From JAVVEW01 sp032251045 (lineage in GTDB: Bacteria > Pseudomonadota > Gammaproteobacteria > Methylococcales > Methylomonadaceae): DNA of 18,766 nucleotides. The notes under the pieces were generated by a model. That model was not told where the DNA came from and ran no database searches. It saw only the letters and a list, made by a program, of their open reading frames with translations. Of the stretch, positions 14,275 to 18,766 are shown piece after piece (positions within the stretch are counted from its first letter, which is position 1; each line of letters opens with the position of its first letter). Both the position numbers and the translations under genes were made by a program. Where the stretch lies: NCBI GenBank assembly GCA_032251045.1, contig JAVVEW010000046.1, positions 1 through 18,766 on the forward strand, given 5' to 3'.

Positions 14275-15047
14275 TGCAGCCCATCTTGTTCGAATTGGCC
14301 GCTGGCCACCATCAAATCAACACCGCAACGCAGCTCTTTGAACCAATTCAAAAAGTCCTGCACCGCAGCGCCACGGTAAATAGGCCCATGCTGCGGCGCA
14401 ATCATGACAATATCCAGCCTAGACACCGCCTCAACCCAAAGCCGGGCCGCTTTATTACCCACCATATAGCGCCGATGAAAGCCTTCGATATAAGGCAAGT
14501 GTGCGGCAAAATCATCGACAAACTCATACTCGACATCATCGGGCAACATAGCCGCGCCAATATCACCGGTAAACAAAATACGGCTGACCGGATCATAGAC
14601 ATTGATCTGGCCTTCAGAATGCAGAAAATGCGCCGGCAACAGTTGCAGGCGAAACTGCTCCGGCCACTCACAATCCATGCCCGCATCGGGCACGCCGATA
14701 AAGCGCGCCATGCTGGCGATGCCATAATGCGGTAAAAAGCGCATCCAGATATTGGACACATACACCGGCGCGTCGGTCAGCTCCAGCCAGGTTGACAAAC
14801 CACCGACAATGTCCGGGTCCTGATGGGAAAGAATGATCGCCTTGATCTGTTCGGTTTTGATATACGGCAATAACTCTGTCAAAACGCTCGGCATCACGCC
14901 AAAACCACCCGGATCGAGCAAAATCCCTTGTTGGCCATCAATCACCAGGTACTGATTGGAACGAATGCCGTCTTCCTCACCTGGCTCACTCTCGTTAAGC
15001 AAAATAAATTTGTGATCACCCGAATCAAACAGTTTGATATTACGCAT
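14271..15047 (-). CDS. Stand-alone di-iron metallo-beta-lactamase-fold protein, ODP/flavodiiron-like
   Basis: A 258-residue cytosolic protein with the metallo-beta-lactamase fold but the ligand set of flavodiiron proteins rather than hydrolases. Visible ligands are H75-x-D77-x-D79 (SHQDPDIVGG), H143 (FLHSEG), D162 (LFTGDIGA) and H220 (PQHGPIYRG). Their order and spacing follow the H-x-E-x-D...H...D...H set of flavodiiron proteins, with Glu replaced by Asp and the following His by Ile. There is no flavodoxin domain, so it should not act as an O2 or NO reductase in the usual way. Closest known type: ODP, an oxygen- and iron-binding protein that signals to chemoreceptors in Treponema and Thermotoga. 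Start ATG at 15047, with AGGGGGGG at 15053-15060 (complement strand) upstream. It overlaps the GGDEF/EAL gene by 4 bp, so a sensory role is inferred. A simple hydrolase is the alternative. Confidence 0.78.
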   Translation of the reverse strand: MRNIKLFDSGDHKFILLNESEPGEEDGIRSNQYLVIDGQQGILLDPGGFGVMPSVLTELLPYIKTEQIKAIILSHQDPDIVGGLSTWLELTDAPVYVSNIWMRFLPHYGIASMARFIGVPDAGMDCEWPEQFRLQLLPAHFLHSEGQINVYDPVSRILFTGDIGAAMLPDDVEYEFVDDFAAHLPYIEGFHRRYMVGNKAARLWVEAVSRLDIVMIAPQHGPIYRGAAVQDFLNWFKELRCGVDLMVASGQFEQDGLQ

Positions 15048-15306
15048 CAATGCCCCCCCTTTTTTATTATGTTGAATTTCCTTAACAAAGCTTCCAAAGC
15101 AATCACTTTAGACTTAAGACCATAAAAATAACATACAAACAACAAGGTAAATGTGACGCATTATCAATAATTACCAATTTTTCAATCAAGTCGTCATAAT
15201 CATCAGCATTCACAGCCATCATGATGCCAAGCTGTTTTCGCAGTGGTGAAAGTTACTACTGCCGCCAAGCGTCCAGGACCGGTATAATTCACTGTCAATT
15301 TTCGTG
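15048..15306. promoter_or_regulatory. AT-rich divergent promoter region of the cyclic-di-GMP module
   Basis: About 260 bp without a gene between two divergent genes, visibly richer in A and T than the surroundings, especially 15060-15190. It holds the strong G-rich ribosome site of the leftward gene at its left end and a -10-like box at its right end. I found no convincing -35/-10 pair on the minus strand, no clear operator repeat and no terminator. Confidence 0.55.
15283..15288 (+). promoter_or_regulatory. Candidate -10 box for the PilZ gene
   Basis: A perfect TATAAT lies 19-24 bases upstream of the proposed ATG. No good -35 hexamer is seen 16-18 bp further upstream, so a separate activator might be needed. 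If used, the mRNA leader would be only about a dozen bases, in keeping with the lack of a Shine-Dalgarno before the gene. Confidence 0.35.
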
Positions 15307-15894
15307 ATGCCAACGCCTATGACCACAACCAACCATCCAGATAACAGACAGGGTCAACTGCACATGGCCGGTGAAATGCTCAGCTTTCACTATCAAGATG
15401 TCTCTGTGCAAGGCATGACCGTGAACCTTCAGCCCGGCCGCTATCTGCAAACATTGGCAGATTTTGAACGCGCTTTTGCGGAAAATCCGGTGATTGAATT
15501 TTATCTTGAAGCCCTGGCGCTAACCGGTGTCGCAGAAATTTTGTGGCTACGCAGCAAAGACGCGCAAATCGAAATGGGTATGGAATTTAAGGAAACGCTT
15601 TACAATGCCAACCGCCTGTGGCGACACCGGCGTTTTTACCGGCGACCCACGCAGTTTACTGGTCAGTTGCAAGTTAACGGGCAATACCACCCGTTTCAAG
15701 GAGAGAATATTTCCGCCGATGGCATGTTGCTCAGCATTCCGAGCCTGACCGCCCCAGTGCTGCCCGGCACTGCGGTACAAATCGATACCGACCTGCTGGC
15801 CAACCCTGTCGCAGGTATTGTTTGCTGGAGCGAAGTTTCAGAACGAGACGGCGCCGTCCGGATAGGACTGCGTTATCTGGCCGTAAGCACATAA
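15307..15894 (+). CDS. PilZ-domain protein with a second, degenerate PilZ-like N-terminal half
   Basis: A 195-residue soluble protein. The C-terminal half (about 105-195) carries the two cyclic-di-GMP-binding motifs of PilZ: an RxxxR (R108-R112 or R109-R113 in RRFYRR) and NxSxxG (N134-G139, NISADG), then the usual strand ending (GIVCW...IGLRYL). The N-terminal half (about 15-100) repeats the layout, with DVSVQG (31-36) matching DxSxxG and a GVAEILWL...MGMEF ending, but lacks an RxxxR. The best reading is a non-binding PilZ-like domain followed by a binding one. It is divergent from the GGDEF/EAL operon and is inferred to be its effector. The start is uncertain: GTG 15304, ATG 15307 or ATG 15319, none with a Shine-Dalgarno. 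It stops 7 bp from the convergent acyltransferase gene. Confidence 0.75.
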   Translation: MPTPMTTTNHPDNRQGQLHMAGEMLSFHYQDVSVQGMTVNLQPGRYLQTLADFERAFAENPVIEFYLEALALTGVAEILWLRSKDAQIEMGMEFKETLYNANRLWRHRRFYRRPTQFTGQLQVNGQYHPFQGENISADGMLLSIPSLTAPVLPGTAVQIDTDLLANPVAGIVCWSEVSERDGAVRIGLRYLAVST

Positions 15895-15901
15895 ATGAAG
15901 C

Positions 15902-17836
15902 TCACCCACCCGACAATAGCCGCTGAATACGAACCACGTTCGATCTCACAAAGGTATCTGTAAGATGCTGGGAATCACGAAATACCACAATGCCCGAGGG
16001 TAAAACGGCACGGCATCGCCCGCCCGGACAAACCAGTTCAACCGGATTCAACACCTGTACATTGTCAAACTCACGCGCCGCTTGAGACAAATACCCGGCC
16101 ACCTGATGATATTTTTGCGTCGAAGCTTTGCCAACACACATGTCTGATGTGAGCTTATTGCCCGCTTGCATGGCACGGACGATACAGCCCGGCCCATCAA
16201 AGCCCAGCGTAGGCGTACCAGAAACCACGACCACCCGCTCAGCAATCTCGCTGATTGGCCCTAACACACGGCGAGTGCCCGCCACCCACTGAGCCGTAGT
16301 AAAATCGTAAGTAGCCGCGCTCCCCAGCAAAATCACTTTGGGCTTAAAGCTGGCAAGCTGATTCAGCACCGCCTCTCTCCATTCCCGGCACACATGATAA
16401 ATCTTGCCTATGCGCGGGTAAAAATAGTCCTCGTCCACCATTGCACACGCCGATTTAGTCAACACCACCAAGCGCCACCGGGGCGCACTGAACACCTGCA
16501 CAAAGGCACTGAACCACTGGGCACCGATACTGTCTGCCAAGAGAATTGCGGTATTTGGAGCATCTTCCGGGCCAAATATACAAGGCTGGACTAAAGCATG
16601 TTGATACCAGGCATCACACGGCATGTGATAAATCACAGGCACATCTGTGCGGATGGATGCGACCCAATCTGTCTGAGGAACTTTAATCTCGGGCGGAATG
16701 CGTTGTACATGGAAAGCAACCGCCAACACCAGCAGCACCGAAGCACAGGCGCCTAACAAGAAAGTCTTAGGCGGCAGCACGCTCAAACCCTGCTTCCAAA
16801 ATGGCAGCTCAACCCAACGGTAGCTGAACATCGCCAGCAGCAGCGTCAACAACAAGGCCAGCCAAAGGCTGCTGTGACCAGGCCCCATCTCAAAACCTAA
16901 CAGACCAATCAGCGTTATGACCGGCCAGTGCCACAGATACAACGAATAGGAACGATCACCCACCCAAACCAACAAGGGATGCGCCAGCCCCGCGCTGCGC
17001 CGTCCGTCACCCGCCCAAATCATCCATGCCGCGCCCAACGATGGCAACAGCGCCCAATATCCCGGATAGGTCAGCTTTCGATCCAACAGCAACGCAGAAC
17101 CGATGATCAGCAACAACCCCATCAACTGCAAAAACCGGCTCAAAACCAAAGGCATGGCAGATGCGCCCGACTGTCCGCTGGCCCGATGAAGAAAAACCAC
17201 GCCTCCTAAGCCAAATTGCCAGATACGGGCGGGCATCATGTAGAACGCGGACACCGGATGCCAATGCGTCCAGATAACCGACATCAAAAAAGCAACCACG
17301 ACCCATAACCATAAACTCAAGCGCAGGCTCAAGAAACGCGCCGCGACCGTCAACCCCAACAGTAACAGCGGCCAGATCAGATAAAACTGCTCCTCGACCC
17401 CCAGCGACCAGGTATGCAAAAAGACATCCTGCTCAGCCAATTCGTTGAAGTAATCTTGCTCACGCAGCACAAAAAACAGGTTACCGGTCCAGGTAGCCGC
17501 AAAAGGCAATGATGCCAGAATCTGCCGTGCATCTATCTCTGGAAACAACCCCATAACCGCAAGCGCCGAGGCCACCAAGACCACCAACAGCGCCGGAAGC
17601 AGACGGCGTAAGCGGCGCACATAAAAAGCCCCTAAGGCCAAGCGGCCATTAGCCTGATACTCACGAATCAGCAAACCTGTGATCAGAAAACCGGACAGGA
17701 CGAAGAAGACATCCACACCGACAAAACCGCCTGCCCACCCGGGGATGCGCGCATGAGCCAGAATCACCAGCACTACCGCAATGGCGCGCATTCCTTGAAG
17801 ATCAGGCCGAGACTCCATTGATATGAGTTTATTCAT
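15902..17836 (-). CDS. OafA/YrhL-type membrane acyltransferase with C-terminal SGNH domain
   Basis: A 644-residue polytopic protein. Residues about 10-375 form the acyltransferase-3 domain: the opening RPDLQGMRAIAVVLVILAHA, then FVGVDVFFVLSGFLITGLL, the loop FYVRRLRRLLPALL, SLGVEEQFYLIWPLLLL, and about ten hydrophobic segments. Residues about 400-644 form a periplasmic SGNH-hydrolase-like domain with the nucleophile Ser expected at S436 (ADSIGAQW, where most relatives have GDS) and the D-x-x-H pair D621/H624 (RDSQHLTD). Proteins of this type O-acetylate lipopolysaccharide, exopolysaccharide or peptidoglycan; the substrate cannot be read here because no sugar genes lie nearby. The start is ATG 17836, with M7 (17818) as a real alternative since neither has a good ribosome site. 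No frame disruption is seen. Confidence 0.9.
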   Translation of the reverse strand: MNKLISMESRPDLQGMRAIAVVLVILAHARIPGWAGGFVGVDVFFVLSGFLITGLLIREYQANGRLALGAFYVRRLRRLLPALLVVLVASALAVMGLFPEIDARQILASLPFAATWTGNLFFVLREQDYFNELAEQDVFLHTWSLGVEEQFYLIWPLLLLGLTVAARFLSLRLSLWLWVVVAFLMSVIWTHWHPVSAFYMMPARIWQFGLGGVVFLHRASGQSGASAMPLVLSRFLQLMGLLLIIGSALLLDRKLTYPGYWALLPSLGAAWMIWAGDGRRSAGLAHPLLVWVGDRSYSLYLWHWPVITLIGLLGFEMGPGHSSLWLALLLTLLLAMFSYRWVELPFWKQGLSVLPPKTFLLGACASVLLVLAVAFHVQRIPPEIKVPQTDWVASIRTDVPVIYHMPCDAWYQHALVQPCIFGPEDAPNTAILLADSIGAQWFSAFVQVFSAPRWRLVVLTKSACAMVDEDYFYPRIGKIYHVCREWREAVLNQLASFKPKVILLGSAATYDFTTAQWVAGTRRVLGPISEIAERVVVVSGTPTLGFDGPGCIVRAMQAGNKLTSDMCVGKASTQKYHQVAGYLSQAAREFDNVQVLNPVELVCPGGRCRAVLPSGIVVFRDSQHLTDTFVRSNVVRIQRLLSGG

Positions 17837-18005
17837 TCTGTAAAGGAGAGCGGTTTGGAGGCTGGGTAAAGGCGAAATAAGCTTGTGCGCCCAACATGGG
17901 CGACGCTGTTGAGCACACTAACGTCCCCCATGCAGGCATTCGCTATTAAGCGGGGCGGGCTGTGACCGGTTACTGAGCATTGTCCCAGCAGGGCCAGGCT
18001 CTCAA
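17837..18005. other. Spacer between ispA and the acyltransferase gene with a small perfect hairpin
   Basis: This 169-bp spacer has no gene I can support. It contains a perfect inverted repeat CGCCCA/TGGGCG with a 3-base loop (17888-17902). It is not followed by a T run in either direction, so it is not a standard intrinsic terminator; it could be an operator or an RNA hairpin between the two leftward genes. Confidence 0.4.
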
Positions 18006-18766
18006 TCAATAAGTCCGCTGAATGATATAGCGCGACAGCGCACGCAGCACATCGGCGTCCGCGCCGAACACCGACAGGCTATCCTGAGCCTCCAGGTCCA
18101 GTTCGCGGGCTTTTTCCTTGGCCCCGCTTAAGCCCAGCAACGCCGGGTAAGTCGGCTTGTCATGATCGCGATCCTTGCCCTGGGTTTTACCTAAGGTCGC
18201 GGTATCACTTTCCTCATCCAGAATATCGTCCTGCACCTGAAACGCCAGGCCGATGCATTTGGCGTAATGATCCAGACGCTGATAATGATCTTCAGGTAAA
18301 TCCGGCCTGGCCAGACAGGCCAGATTGACGCAGGCCCTAATCAACGCGCCGGTTTTGTGAATGTGCATGTTTTCCAGTTCCGGCAGGGTCAGTTGTTGTC
18401 CGACCGCGGCCAGATCGATGGCCTGGCCGCCGACCATGCCGTGCGCGCCGGCCGCGGTGGCCAGCAGTGCGATCATTTTCACCCGAATGTCGGCGCTGAC
18501 GTTAAGCGCGGCATCCTCGGCCAGCACCTTGAACGCCAACGTCTGCAAGGCATCGCCAGCCAGAATTGCAGTCGCCTCGTCAAACGCTTTATGACACGTC
18601 GGCTTGCCCCGGCGCAGATCATCATCGTCCATGGCCGGCAAGTCATCGTGAATCAGCGAATACACATGAATCATTTCCAGCGCGCAGGCCGGCGCCGCCA
18701 GAGTATCGGGCGCCAGCCCCAACACCTGACCGGTGGCATAAACCAGCATCGGCCGCAAACGCTTGC
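18006..18766 (-). CDS. ispA: Farnesyl (geranyl) diphosphate synthase IspA, C-terminal part (5' end outside window)
   Basis: Trans-prenyl chain synthase that condenses isopentenyl diphosphate with allylic diphosphates to make farnesyl diphosphate, the precursor of ubiquinone, undecaprenyl phosphate and hopanoids. The first Asp-rich motif DDLPAMDDDDLRRGKPT and the second, QVQDDILDEESD, bind magnesium and substrate diphosphates. The frame is open to the right edge and the last codons read KRLRPML, the conserved N-terminal-side motif, so the gene continues outside and the TTG at 18758 is not a start. A short-chain product is likely from the sequence type but not proven. No dxs is visible downstream, where many proteobacteria keep it. 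Confidence 0.95.
   Translation of the reverse strand, partial: KRLRPMLVYATGQVLGLAPDTLAAPACALEMIHVYSLIHDDLPAMDDDDLRRGKPTCHKAFDEATAILAGDALQTLAFKVLAEDAALNVSADIRVKMIALLATAAGAHGMVGGQAIDLAAVGQQLTLPELENMHIHKTGALIRACVNLACLARPDLPEDHYQRLDHYAKCIGLAFQVQDDILDEESDTATLGKTQGKDRDHDKPTYPALLGLSGAKEKARELDLEAQDSLSVFGADADVLRALSRYIIQRTY

Noticed and set aside
1..18766. Insertion sequences, prophage, CRISPR or integron signals
   Set aside because: No transposase, integrase, regularly spaced repeat or attachment-site duplication beside the tRNAs was found by reading. The region looks like stable chromosome.

Overview
This window reads as the chromosome of a gammaproteobacterium. The gene content, gene order (mnmG-rsmG-parA; prmA next to a DUF3426 protein) and protein sequences all fit that class. 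A methanotroph-type lineage (Methylococcales) is a guess from overall feel, not something the sequence proves. Genes are packed tightly with many start/stop overlaps, and I see no insertion sequence, phage gene, CRISPR array or rRNA. Both ends cut genes: argD on the left and ispA on the right.

Layout. Positions 1-5344 (+) hold amino-acid biosynthesis: the end of argD, argF, a membrane-anchored SH3b/coiled-coil protein, ilvD and argA. Three of the genes serve arginine synthesis (ArgA first step, ArgD fourth, ArgF ornithine to citrulline) and ilvD serves branched-chain amino acids. Positions 5355-8831 (-) are the operon mnmG-rsmG-parA followed by a 63-residue protein that keeps only the N-terminal box of ParB. 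A strong sigma-70-type promoter at 9038-9066 (+) drives tRNA-Pro(TGG), tRNA-Arg(TCT) and tRNA-His(GTG). These run almost directly into prmA, a DUF3426 zinc-ribbon membrane protein and rlmI, so RNA and ribosome-modification genes cluster on both sides of 8832-9110.

Positions 12115-15894 look like a compact cyclic-di-GMP module. A stand-alone di-iron metallo-beta-lactamase-fold protein, resembling the core of flavodiiron proteins and the ODP oxygen sensors, overlaps by 4 bp the gene for a GAF-like/GGDEF/EAL enzyme (both -). A protein with two PilZ-like halves is transcribed divergently (+). I infer a sensor, an enzyme and an effector; this is the most interesting part of the window together with the miniature ParB-like gene.

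Positions 15902-17836 (-) encode an OafA/YrhL-type membrane acyltransferase with a C-terminal SGNH domain, and 18006-18766 (-) encode the C-terminal part of farnesyl diphosphate synthase IspA.
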